A stretch of DNA of 6,784 nt from Bacteroidota bacterium (lineage in GTDB: Bacteria > Bacteroidota > Ignavibacteria > SZUA-365). Positions 1 through 6,038 of the stretch are shown piece by piece. A program made the translations under genes and the position numbers. Numbering within the stretch: the first letter of the stretch is position 1; each line of letters begins with the position of its first letter. The notes beneath the pieces are model-generated. The model made no database searches. It saw only the letters and a program-made list of their open reading frames with translations, and was not told where the DNA came from. Where the stretch lies: NCBI GenBank assembly GCA_018224345.1, contig JAGTUW010000024.1, forward strand, positions 1 through 6,784, in the 5' to 3' direction.

Positions 1-1
1 A

Positions 2-268
2 TCAGCTGCGTTGGAGGGTGCGCCCTTCAACATCCGGGTCAATTCAATCAATCCGTCACCAGTGGATAATCGCATGATGCGTTCTCTTGAGGAGGGATTT
101 TCGCCGGATGACGCGGAAGCAGCAAAAAAGAATTTTGAACAAATCATTCCGCTCGGACGCTATGCGACGAACGAGGAAATCGCTTGCCTCGCAGTGTTTC
201 TCGCGAGCAATGAAAGCAGCTTTATTACAGGAACCGAGCACTCGATTGACGGTGGTATGACGGCGTAA
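2..268 (+). CDS. Short-chain dehydrogenase/reductase, C-terminal fragment (5' end outside window)
   Basis: This is the last 88 residues of an NAD(P)-dependent oxidoreductase of the classical SDR (FabG-like) type. The reading frame is open back to the left edge, so the real start lies upstream; the TTG at 11 is only an internal leucine codon. Visible family signatures are the strand after the active site (IRVNSINPSPVDNRMM), where the usual Pro-Gly after Asn reads Pro-Ser; the helix region with IPLGRYATNEEIA; the LAVFLASNESSFITG segment; and the near-terminal IDGG. The Rossmann Gly motif and the Tyr-x-x-x-Lys catalytic pair are outside the window, so cofactor and substrate cannot be judged. The gene ends in TAA and faces the GH65 gene tail to tail with 13 bases between. 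Family assignment is secure; the specific reaction is unknown. Confidence 0.9.
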   Translation, partial: SAALEGAPFNIRVNSINPSPVDNRMMRSLEEGFSPDDAEAAKKNFEQIIPLGRYATNEEIACLAVFLASNESSFITGTEHSIDGGMTA

Positions 269-281
269 CACGTAACAGAGG

Positions 282-2678
282 TTATCGCGATATCGGGAAT
301 TCCTTTTCTTCACCGTGCCTGAATTCGTGGACGCGATCGATGACGCCAATATTGACGGTGTTGCTCCATCCCTCTTCGAAGGAGACGCGAATGCTCTTCG
401 AACTGATCGTGATGGAAATCCAATGACGCCGGTACTGAACCCGCATAAAGAGTTCATCGATATGTACAGGAATGTCCGGTTTGAGCCACAAGACATCCTC
501 GCATACCTCCAATCCGGCATAATTTCTCTGTATGAGATCAAGTGAACCCGCCATCGCGCCGAGATGGATGCCTTCGTGTGTCGTTCCGCCCTGAATATCC
601 TCGAAATCGCTGGAGAGCAGGGTTTCAAAATCCTGCCAGGATTGCTGTTTATCATGCTTCAAGAGTACCCAGGAAAACACAAGCCGGCTGAGTGTGGAAC
701 CGTGTGATGTGCGCTTTCTGTAGTAAGCGATGTTCCTTGTAATCATTTCGACAGAGAAACTGTAGCCGAGTGTAGTGAAAATGTCCCTGAGCTCGTCATC
801 GTTGAAGAGGTAAAACAGCATCAATACGTCGGCCTGTTTGCTGGCTTTGTAATTATTCGGTGTGTCGCCTTCACTTTCGAGTATACGGTCGAGCCTCATG
901 ATGTCGTTATATTTCTCCCGGTATTCCTCCCAGGGAAACTCCTTTAACTGCTCATACCCTTCGAACTGTTCGATGATACCTTCTTCATTGATTGGAATGA
1001 ACATCTTTTTACTCGCTTCTTTCCACAGGGCGAGCTGCTCATCATTGATCGAGCGTTCGGTTAGCAACTCATTTCTCCGGCTCTCTTCGATCATATCCAG
1101 AATCAGGAGCGCCTTCTGTAACACCCATGCAGCCATCACATTCGTGTACGCATTGTTGTTCAGGCCTCCCTCCTCCGCATCAGGGTAAGCGGTGTGATAT
1201 TCATCCGGACCAACAACGGAGTGGATTTCATATCGGTCCCGCTCTTCATTGTATTCCACCTTGCTTCCCCAGAATGCTGCGATTTCACAGAACATTTCCG
1301 CACCGAAGTAGGAGAGAAAGAGCTGATCCTCTGTCGCCTGATAGTAATTCCAAATATTATAGGCAATTGCCGAATTCACATGCCGCTGCAAGTGCGTTAT
1401 ATCTGGATTCCATCTGCCTGATTCAGGATTCAGATGGAGCACCTGCGTTTCTTCCCTCCCGTTGCTGCCGCTTTGCCATGGATACATGGCGCCTTTATAC
1501 CCTGCCTCCTCTGCCGCAAATCTAGCCTCATCGAGTCTGTAATAACGGTACATCAGCAGACTGCGCGAGATCTCCGGAAAACGGAGATTCAGAAATGGGA
1601 ATATGAACAGTTCATCCCAGAAAATATGACCACGATAGGCTTCACCATGCCAACCACGTGCAGGGACTCCAACGTCGAGTCCTATGGTATTCGGTGATAC
1701 TGTCTGCAGAACATGGAATATATGCAATCGCAATAATTGCTGATGCCTTTCTCCCGCTGTGCTTGTGATGTCTGCCCGATGCCAGAGCTTCCGGTACGCT
1801 GCCTCCTGCATGGACAATAATTCCCTGAAGCCACCGGTGCGACTGACGGCCTTACGAGCTTCGAGAGAAGATTCCGCACAGGCACGGTCACGGGAACTAT
1901 ATATCGCCACGATTTTTTCAATGTGGTAGCTCCCACCCTCTTCCACGGAGAAGCGGAGGAGCTGATCTATATATTTTTCCCTTTCATGAGTTTCGCGTGT
2001 CACATCCGTTTGCCCGGCCGCTTCGGTAATGCGTGTACTCGCAGCAAGCGAAACAGCCAGATCCGATTGCCTGCATTTTACCTTTAGCAGGATGCTCTCA
2101 TCATCGATTGCTTCCGTGCATACCGGGTCGAGATGGAGCTTTTCCAGGTCACTGTAACGATCCACACCTCCATTGACGACTGTTCCATCGAGTGCACTGC
2201 GAAGTTCTATTTGACCACTCCAGTTTTCCGGAGTCAATCTCCATTCAATCGCTGCCATGTGCATGTGCTCCATACTCACCAGACGCCTGCTCTCGATGGA
2301 TGTACGTCTGCCGTCGCCGTCCTCCACTTTGAAGCTGCGCAGTAGCAATCCATGCTGCATATCCAGAGTCTGTGTGTAGTCGAGAACAGTAAAAAGATCG
2401 AGATTCAGCCATTCACCATGTTCCGGCCGGAAAGACAAGAACAGCCAATTGGGGAAATTGACCAGGTCCTCATTTTCGACTATGTTCCCGGATATTTCGG
2501 TCTTCGCACGATTATATCCACCTGCCAGATAGGTGCCTGGATAATTATGTTCGTCCGCACAACGTTCCTCCGCTGCTCCACGGGTGGAAACATATCCGTT
2601 GCCCAAGGTACACAGTGCCTCCCGGAGCTTCTGTTCGGGGGGATTCCATCCTGTATATGTAATACGAAAGTCACTCAT
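282..2678 (-). CDS. Glycoside hydrolase family 65 disaccharide phosphorylase (trehalose/kojibiose/maltose phosphorylase type)
   Basis: A cytoplasmic inverting phosphorylase of 798 residues, a usual GH65 length. It should split an alpha-linked glucosyl disaccharide with phosphate into beta-glucose-1-phosphate and a sugar. Counting from the ATG at 2678, the N-terminal beta-sandwich begins with LGNGY (about 25-29). The (alpha/alpha)6 barrel carries HGEAYRGHIFWDELF near 343-357, then GPDEYH (490-495), whose Glu493 is the expected general acid. KQAD (614-617) and HGSTLS (659-664) follow; the His-Gly-Ser stretch lies at the phosphate site in maltose phosphorylase and favours a phosphorylase over a hydrolase. 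GGTTHEGIHLGAMAG follows near 697. There is no signal peptide. I chose ATG 2678 because GGAGG lies 10 bases upstream; GTG 2714 and ATG 2708, in the same frame, have no ribosome site. It is second in an operon, 48 bases after the beta-PGM/trehalose-phosphatase gene. That context favours trehalose, but kojibiose, maltose or nigerose cannot be excluded. Confidence 0.93.
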   Translation of the reverse strand: MSDFRITYTGWNPPEQKLREALCTLGNGYVSTRGAAEERCADEHNYPGTYLAGGYNRAKTEISGNIVENEDLVNFPNWLFLSFRPEHGEWLNLDLFTVLDYTQTLDMQHGLLLRSFKVEDGDGRRTSIESRRLVSMEHMHMAAIEWRLTPENWSGQIELRSALDGTVVNGGVDRYSDLEKLHLDPVCTEAIDDESILLKVKCRQSDLAVSLAASTRITEAAGQTDVTRETHEREKYIDQLLRFSVEEGGSYHIEKIVAIYSSRDRACAESSLEARKAVSRTGGFRELLSMQEAAYRKLWHRADITSTAGERHQQLLRLHIFHVLQTVSPNTIGLDVGVPARGWHGEAYRGHIFWDELFIFPFLNLRFPEISRSLLMYRYYRLDEARFAAEEAGYKGAMYPWQSGSNGREETQVLHLNPESGRWNPDITHLQRHVNSAIAYNIWNYYQATEDQLFLSYFGAEMFCEIAAFWGSKVEYNEERDRYEIHSVVGPDEYHTAYPDAEEGGLNNNAYTNVMAAWVLQKALLILDMIEESRRNELLTERSINDEQLALWKEASKKMFIPINEEGIIEQFEGYEQLKEFPWEEYREKYNDIMRLDRILESEGDTPNNYKASKQADVLMLFYLFNDDELRDIFTTLGYSFSVEMITRNIAYYRKRTSHGSTLSRLVFSWVLLKHDKQQSWQDFETLLSSDFEDIQGGTTHEGIHLGAMAGSLDLIQRNYAGLEVCEDVLWLKPDIPVHIDELFMRVQYRRHWISITISSKSIRVSFEEGWSNTVNIGVIDRVHEFRHGEEKEFPISR

Positions 2679-2688
2679 TACGATTATT

Positions 2689-2693
2689 CCTCC
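2689..2693 (-). promoter_or_regulatory. Ribosome binding site for the GH65 gene
   Basis: The minus strand reads GGAGG here, 10 bases before the ATG at 2678. The in-frame candidates further upstream (GTG at 2714, ATG at 2708) have only GC/T-rich sequence such as CTTTCGCGTTGTG before them and no purine-rich site. This decides the start and places the signal in the 48-base gap between the two operon genes, so the GH65 gene has its own initiation site rather than relying only on translational coupling. Confidence 0.7.
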
Positions 2694-2726
2694 GTCTGTT
2701 TTATCCATCCACACAACGCGAAAGCA

Positions 2727-4286
2727 TCATGACCGGAACTCTTCCCGTTGTTTGATCCGTATAAGAAGTCTGTCGAGAAGCCGTGTGACATCATTGGTAT
2801 TTCTCAACCGGTATGCAGCCGCTGTTACATCCCCGTGCGTACCGACGATTATTCCCACTCCATCGTTCTGTATCGTCTCAAAGGCATCCTCATCGGTAAT
2901 ATCGTCTCCGATAAATACCGGGATGTATGTGCTGGCATCCAATTCCAGCGCCTCCATCAACCAGGTCAACGCATGCCCTTTATGCCAATCCAGGTCTGGC
3001 TTCAGTTCTATAACTTTTTTCCCCCTGCCTTCTTTCAGATTCGTGTGGCGTTGCAACGCCTCCTGTACCGCCTTTTCAACTTCCTCAATATCTTTATCTT
3101 CTACATTGCGATAGTGAACGGCAATAGCATATTTTTTCCGCTCCACCTGTGAACCATCGACATCCTTCAGTGCATCCGTCAGACTCTTCTCCGCCTCATC
3201 GAGAGCCGGTAGCATCTTGCGTCCCTCTTCATACTGCATCTCCAGTCCGTCAGGACCCGTGATGTCGAAACCATGACTGCCCGCATAGATAATGGATGAA
3301 ATTCCCATTTTTCCTTTAATGTCCCTGCGATCCCTGCCGGTAATGACCCCAACCGGAATACGATGTGCCAGTTTTTCGAGAAGGGCTTTGTTCGTATCCG
3401 GAAGCAGGGCATCGTCCGGGTCAGAGACAATGGGTGTAAGCGTCCCGTCATAATCGAGAAACAGAGCAGGTCGACGAAACTCAAACCTATCCATGATCGC
3501 TTCAATGTTTTCAATTGCGTCAGGCAGCTCTTCCGCCTTTCCACCTGTCTTCCATTTTTTCATTATATCCTCCAGTTCCGTCAAACGTTTGACTACGATA
3601 TCGGCGCCTGCGTCTCTCAACTCCTGCTCCTCCCCGCTTCGTGCAATACCGGCGACCATCGCGAAACCACCACGTTTCCCAGCCTGCACGCCGGAGATCG
3701 CATCCTCGAGGACAATGGTCCGGTTCGCGGGGACATTCAGCAGCGCACGAGCACGGAGAAAGATATCGGGTGCCGGTTTACTTTTGAGTCCTTCCTCGTC
3801 CGAAGTCTTTCCGTCAACCCGGACATCAAAGTAATCCGTCAATCCTGCTGAATCAATGATATGGCGACAGTTGCGGCTTGAGGAAATGACCGCCAACTTA
3901 ATGTTGCACTCTCTCCACTTTTTAAGCATTTCCAGTGTATCCTCATAGACGTGCACACCCTCGGCTTCAAGAAGCTCCAGAAACATGGCATTCTTCCTCT
4001 TTCCGAGACCGTACACTGTATCCGCAGCAGGATCATCATCGGGGGTACCTTCCGGCAGTACAATACCCCGTGCATCGAGAAAACTGCGAATCCCTTCCTG
4101 CCTGAGCTTCCCGTCAATGTATGTACGATAATCCCGATCAATATCCAGCGGTTCGAAATCCTCCCCCTCCTTCTCACGAAGAAATTCATCGAACATGCGT
4201 TTCCATGCCTCCGCGTGCAACGGGACAGTTCGTGTAATCACACCATCCATGTCAAGTATTGCTGCATCAAAAGCCATTTTTTCCAT
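2727..4286 (-). CDS. Bifunctional beta-phosphoglucomutase-like HAD / trehalose-6-phosphate phosphatase fusion
   Basis: A 519-residue cytoplasmic protein made of two complete HAD units. The N-terminal one (about 1-240) resembles beta-phosphoglucomutase: DMDGVIT with Asp12/Asp14, then T20, H24 and W28 in the TxxxHxxxW pattern, a C1 cap with DGKLRQEG (58-65) and KRKN (96-99), motif II Ser135, Lys170 in KSKPAPD, and acidic ED at 194-195. It should convert beta-glucose-1-phosphate to glucose-6-phosphate. After a linker near 240-272 comes an OtsB-type phosphatase: DYDGTLTP (Asp278/Asp280), TGR (316-318), GSHGFD (336-341), Lys436 in DWHKGHA, and GDDITDEDAF (460-469). It should turn trehalose-6-phosphate into trehalose. 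The same pair of domains, followed by GH65, forms mycobacterial OtsB1 (Rv2006). No trehalose-6-phosphate synthase is in the window. No clear ribosome site precedes ATG 4286; ATG 4277 (residue 4) is an alternative. It is the first gene of the operon with GH65. Confidence 0.93.
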   Translation of the reverse strand: MEKMAFDAAILDMDGVITRTVPLHAEAWKRMFDEFLREKEGEDFEPLDIDRDYRTYIDGKLRQEGIRSFLDARGIVLPEGTPDDDPAADTVYGLGKRKNAMFLELLEAEGVHVYEDTLEMLKKWRECNIKLAVISSSRNCRHIIDSAGLTDYFDVRVDGKTSDEEGLKSKPAPDIFLRARALLNVPANRTIVLEDAISGVQAGKRGGFAMVAGIARSGEEQELRDAGADIVVKRLTELEDIMKKWKTGGKAEELPDAIENIEAIMDRFEFRRPALFLDYDGTLTPIVSDPDDALLPDTNKALLEKLAHRIPVGVITGRDRRDIKGKMGISSIIYAGSHGFDITGPDGLEMQYEEGRKMLPALDEAEKSLTDALKDVDGSQVERKKYAIAVHYRNVEDKDIEEVEKAVQEALQRHTNLKEGRGKKVIELKPDLDWHKGHALTWLMEALELDASTYIPVFIGDDITDEDAFETIQNDGVGIIVGTHGDVTAAAYRLRNTNDVTRLLDRLLIRIKQREEFRS

Positions 4287-4294
4287 GTTTTTGT

Positions 4295-4322
4295 ATTATA
4301 TTATCTTTTAATAAGTTGTCCA
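4295..4322 (-). promoter_or_regulatory. Sigma70-type promoter for the beta-PGM/TPP-GH65 operon, near-leaderless
   Basis: On the minus strand a -35-like TGGACA (4322-4317, five of six matches to TTGACA) is followed after 16 bases by a perfect TATAAT (4300-4295). Counting seven bases from the end of the -10 box puts the transcription start at the A at about 4288, only two bases before the ATG at 4286. The mRNA would therefore be practically leaderless, which agrees with the lack of a Shine-Dalgarno sequence before that ATG. If translation instead starts at ATG 4277 the leader would be about 11 bases. The match is read by eye; the organism's promoter consensus is not known. Confidence 0.6.
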
Positions 4323-4446
4323 GTACCGCGTAAAGTCACTGTTGCTTGTGGCCGATGGAGCTTCTTCTGACGTGTGTACACATTGACACAGACTCCGCGA
4401 TTTCGTGCTGTATGATCGTTGTGCGGGCGACAGATGCTTCATATCA

Positions 4447-4479
4447 TTGACCGTCTCTACTCTTTGCTACTGATACAAT
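4447..4479 (+). promoter_or_regulatory. Candidate extended -10 promoter toward the 62-residue gene
   Basis: The plus strand has TGATACAAT at 4471-4479, that is a TGn element directly before TACAAT (five of six to TATAAT). A TTGACC at 4447-4452 resembles a -35 box, but the 21-base spacer is too long for a standard pair, so recognition would rest on the extended -10. Transcription would start near 4486 and leave a leader of roughly 200 bases before the ATG at 4690. No better promoter is visible nearer the gene. Confidence 0.3.
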
Positions 4480-4679
4480 CAAATAACAAATCTCTCTGGC
4501 AATTTCAAAATATCGAGAAAGGATCAGCATAGTACATTGCACCAAGGCGTCTGTGTTGGGGCCGTCAATCGGAAATTATCGACACGTCCCCTGTAAGTCT
4601 GAATATCGGTAGGCAGAGCGAACATTCTGATCATACGAGAATTCATGTTACATTGCTACAAGAATATTTCCATCATTAC

Positions 4680-4684
4680 AGGAG
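4680..4684 (+). promoter_or_regulatory. Ribosome binding site for the 62-residue gene
   Basis: AGGAG lies five bases before the ATG at 4690. The in-frame ATG at 4645, which would add 15 residues (MLHCYKNISIITGVE), has no purine-rich site upstream. The motif both fixes the start and supports that this short frame is really translated. Confidence 0.75.
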
Positions 4685-4689
4685 TTGAA

Positions 4690-4878
4690 ATGAAGAACAT
4701 TGAGATGAAAGTTGAAGAAAACATCCTGACAATCAAGATAGATCTCAGCAAGGAATTCGGGCTCTCTTCATCGGGGAAATCCCAGATCATCGCCAGTACG
4801 GAGGGCAATGTCTCGGTCGAGGGACATGAGGAAGCAAAAATCGGTCTGAACGTGTACCGGAAAGTAGTCAAAGAGTAG
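4690..4878 (+). CDS. Small conserved-looking protein of unknown function (62 residues)
   Basis: I do not know a function for this protein. It starts MKNIEMKVEENILTIKIDLS, continues with KEFGLSSSGKSQIIASTEGN, and ends with a short basic stretch after GLNVYRK. It has no signal peptide, no membrane segment, and no cysteine, histidine-cluster or helix-turn-helix pattern. Alternating hydrophobic residues (ILTIKIDL, IIASTEG, IGLNVY) suggest a small beta-rich fold. The SSSGKS stretch superficially resembles a P-loop end, but the protein is too small for a nucleotide-binding domain. From memory, near-identical short proteins occur in many unrelated bacteria; I could not verify this here. The strong AGGAG site and the codon pattern support a real gene. 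It stands alone on the plus strand, with 400 non-coding bases before it, and ends 8 bases from the convergent phosphoesterase gene. Confidence 0.82.
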   Translation: MKNIEMKVEENILTIKIDLSKEFGLSSSGKSQIIASTEGNVSVEGHEEAKIGLNVYRKVVKE

Positions 4879-4886
4879 GCAACGTA

Positions 4887-5495
4887 TCACGCAGATTCTG
4901 CTTCGCGAATCTCCTCAATCGTACGGCCAGTTTTTACGGATTCCTGTTCAGTTGAGACAGGGTTGCGGCGTGCATCGGCTTTTTCATCATCTGTTTTCAC
5001 GAGCAGCCATCTCGATTCATCTCCATTGCCAGTACGTATGAGTGCGTAGCCTCCGGAGAGCTTTGCACCTTCCAGCCAGATGGTAACTTTGCCGTTCTCT
5101 ATCTGGCTGGCGATTGTATCAGATTGGTCGTCAGCATCTGTCAGAGGCCGGTACCCGCCACGATCCCAGATCTGTACAACGCCACCGCCATACTCGTCTT
5201 CCGGAATGACTCCCTCAAAATCCGCATAACCCAGAGGATGATCTTCTGTCGGTATGGCTAACCGTTTCTCCGAAGGATCGGTTGACGGTCCTTTCGGCAC
5301 AGCCCAGGATTTGAGGACACCATCGACCTCGATACGAAAATCATAGTGCAGATTGGAAGCATCATGCTTTTGTATGACGAAGAAGGGACGCTCGGTCGCC
5401 CAGTCCAAACTTCCTTCCCCCTCTGCCGGTTCCCCGGATGTTTCCAGGGTTCTCTTCTCCTCGTATTCTGAACCTTCCCTTTCTTTTTCGCTCAT
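4887..5495 (-). CDS. Stand-alone LigD-type 3'-phosphoesterase (DNA ligase D N-terminal domain protein)
   Basis: A 202-residue protein homologous to the PE domain of bacterial DNA ligase D, which trims 3'-phosphate and 3'-ribonucleotide ends during end joining. Numbered from the ATG at 5498, the domain begins near residue 38 with FFVIQKHDASNLHYDFR: His45, His51, Asp53 and Arg55. It continues with WAVPKGPS, then DHPLGYADFEGVIP with His87 and Tyr91, and YGGGVVQIWDRG. These correspond to the six active-site residues of Pseudomonas LigD (H42, H48, D50, R52, H84, Y88), so it should be active. The first 37 residues are rich in Glu and look disordered. The end, SVKTGRTIEEI, resembles the linker that joins PE to the ligase domain in full LigD, but no ligase or polymerase domain follows. 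AAGGAG lies 7 bases before ATG 5495 and 4 before ATG 5498, so I prefer 5495. No Ku gene is in the window. Confidence 0.92.
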   Translation of the reverse strand: MSEKEREGSEYEEKRTLETSGEPAEGEGSLDWATERPFFVIQKHDASNLHYDFRIEVDGVLKSWAVPKGPSTDPSEKRLAIPTEDHPLGYADFEGVIPEDEYGGGVVQIWDRGGYRPLTDADDQSDTIASQIENGKVTIWLEGAKLSGGYALIRTGNGDESRWLLVKTDDEKADARRNPVSTEQESVKTGRTIEEIREAESA

Positions 5496-5502
5496 CATGT
5501 CG

Positions 5503-5508
5503 CTCCTT
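5503..5508 (-). promoter_or_regulatory. Ribosome binding site for the phosphoesterase gene
   Basis: The minus strand reads AAGGAG here. Two ATG codons follow directly one after the other, at 5498 and 5495; the spacing is four bases to the first and seven to the second, which favours the second as the usual start. Confidence 0.6.
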
Positions 5509-5519
5509 CTGCTTTTTTG

Positions 5520-5564
5520 AAAAGAAAAGCTGCATGTAATCGTCTCATCAATGACAGGTGCAGC
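5520..5564 (-). terminator. Weak candidate terminator after sufE
   Basis: On the minus strand GCTGCA (5564-5559) and TGCAGC (5534-5529) can pair as a six-base stem, followed at once by TTTTCTTTT (5528-5520). The 24-base loop is large and only a GTC/GAC pairing could fold inside it, so this is weak as an intrinsic terminator. It lies in the 90-base gap between sufE and the phosphoesterase, the right place to separate the two transcripts. Confidence 0.27.
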
Positions 5565-5585
5565 AGGTAAGCTACCGTACGTGAC

Positions 5586-6023
5586 CTATGCCTCAATCTT
5601 ACCGGGTTGGTCATTCTGATACCTCCGCGCATGAGATTTGATGCTACTGATGATGGAAGCGAGCCCGTTTGCACGCAGAGGTGAAAGTGCGGTGAGGATC
5701 CCGGTATCGTCTAGAAAATTCAATTCTGCTCTTACTACTTCATCCGGGGTTCGGTTGTTGAGGACTTTGAACAACAATGCGACGAGTCCTCGGGTTATCT
5801 TCGCATCACTGTCACCATGGAGTACCATGTTGCCGTTGATGAGCTCCGATGCTATCCACAACTGTGACTGACAACCACTGACAGCAAATTCTTCAGTTCT
5901 GTATCGCTCATCCATGGGAGACAGTCGTTCACCTGCGCTGATGATAAAGTCGTATTTCTCAAACCATCCTGTTCGTGAGGATAGCTCATTTGTCAATTGT
6001 GTCTGGATTTCCTGAATATTCAT
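5586..6023 (-). CDS. sufE: SufE, cysteine desulfuration protein
   Basis: SufE takes the persulfide sulfur from the cysteine desulfurase SufS and passes it to the SufBCD scaffold for iron-sulfur cluster assembly in the cytoplasm. The 145-residue length is normal. The acceptor cysteine is Cys51 in VSGCQSQLW, the same position as in E. coli SufE. Other family features are the early WFEKYDFIISAGERL region (20-34), HGDSDAKITRGLVALL (69-84), and the late LSPLRANGLASII segment. The start at 6023 has AGGAAAGG a few bases upstream. It follows sufS by 15 bases on the same strand, so the two are almost certainly co-transcribed and work as a complex. It could in principle serve another sulfur pathway, as CsdE does, but the neighbour argues for Suf. 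Confidence 0.96.
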   Translation of the reverse strand: MNIQEIQTQLTNELSSRTGWFEKYDFIISAGERLSPMDERYRTEEFAVSGCQSQLWIASELINGNMVLHGDSDAKITRGLVALLFKVLNNRTPDEVVRAELNFLDDTGILTALSPLRANGLASIISSIKSHARRYQNDQPGKIEA

Positions 6024-6038
6024 TATAACCTTTCCTGT

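Larger units (their letters stand above)
4323..4689. other. Divergent intergenic region without a gene
   Basis: With the promoter at 4295-4322 this makes about 400 bases between two divergently transcribed genes. I see no convincing coding frame, no tRNA and no riboswitch that I recognise. It holds a perfect 10-base palindrome TGTGTACACA (4373-4382), an extended -10-like TGATACAAT on the plus strand (4471-4479), an imperfect hairpin (4558-4591), and two copies of the 8-mer TACATTGC (4533-4540 and 4649-4656). Any of these could be chance at this length. The stretch is long for such a compact neighbourhood, which leaves room for operators or a long leader of the 62-residue gene. Confidence 0.5.

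Noticed and set aside
291..317. Intrinsic terminator at GGAATTCC followed by TTTTCTT after the SDR stop
   Set aside because: The palindrome has no loop, so it cannot fold into a terminator hairpin, and it lies inside the GH65 coding sequence.
56..655. 199-codon open frame on the minus strand
   Set aside because: It overlaps the SDR end and the GH65 3' part in other frames; it reads as a low-quality shadow with many Arg, Ser and Cys.
2679..2714. GTG at 2714 or ATG at 2708 as the GH65 start
   Set aside because: No ribosome site precedes either, and the added 12 residues lie outside the usual GH65 N-terminus; GGAGG fits ATG 2678.
4383..4416. TTGACA with TATGAT as a plus-strand promoter
   Set aside because: The spacer is 22 bases, outside the range a sigma70-type factor normally accepts.
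4645..4689. Upstream ATG at 4645 as the start of the small gene
   Set aside because: No ribosome site precedes it, the added 15 residues look unlike the rest, and AGGAG sits five bases before ATG 4690.
4887..5495. Phosphoesterase gene as a pseudogene of full LigD
   Set aside because: All active-site residues, a good ribosome site and a clean end are present, and no ligase remnant is found downstream on the same strand in any frame.
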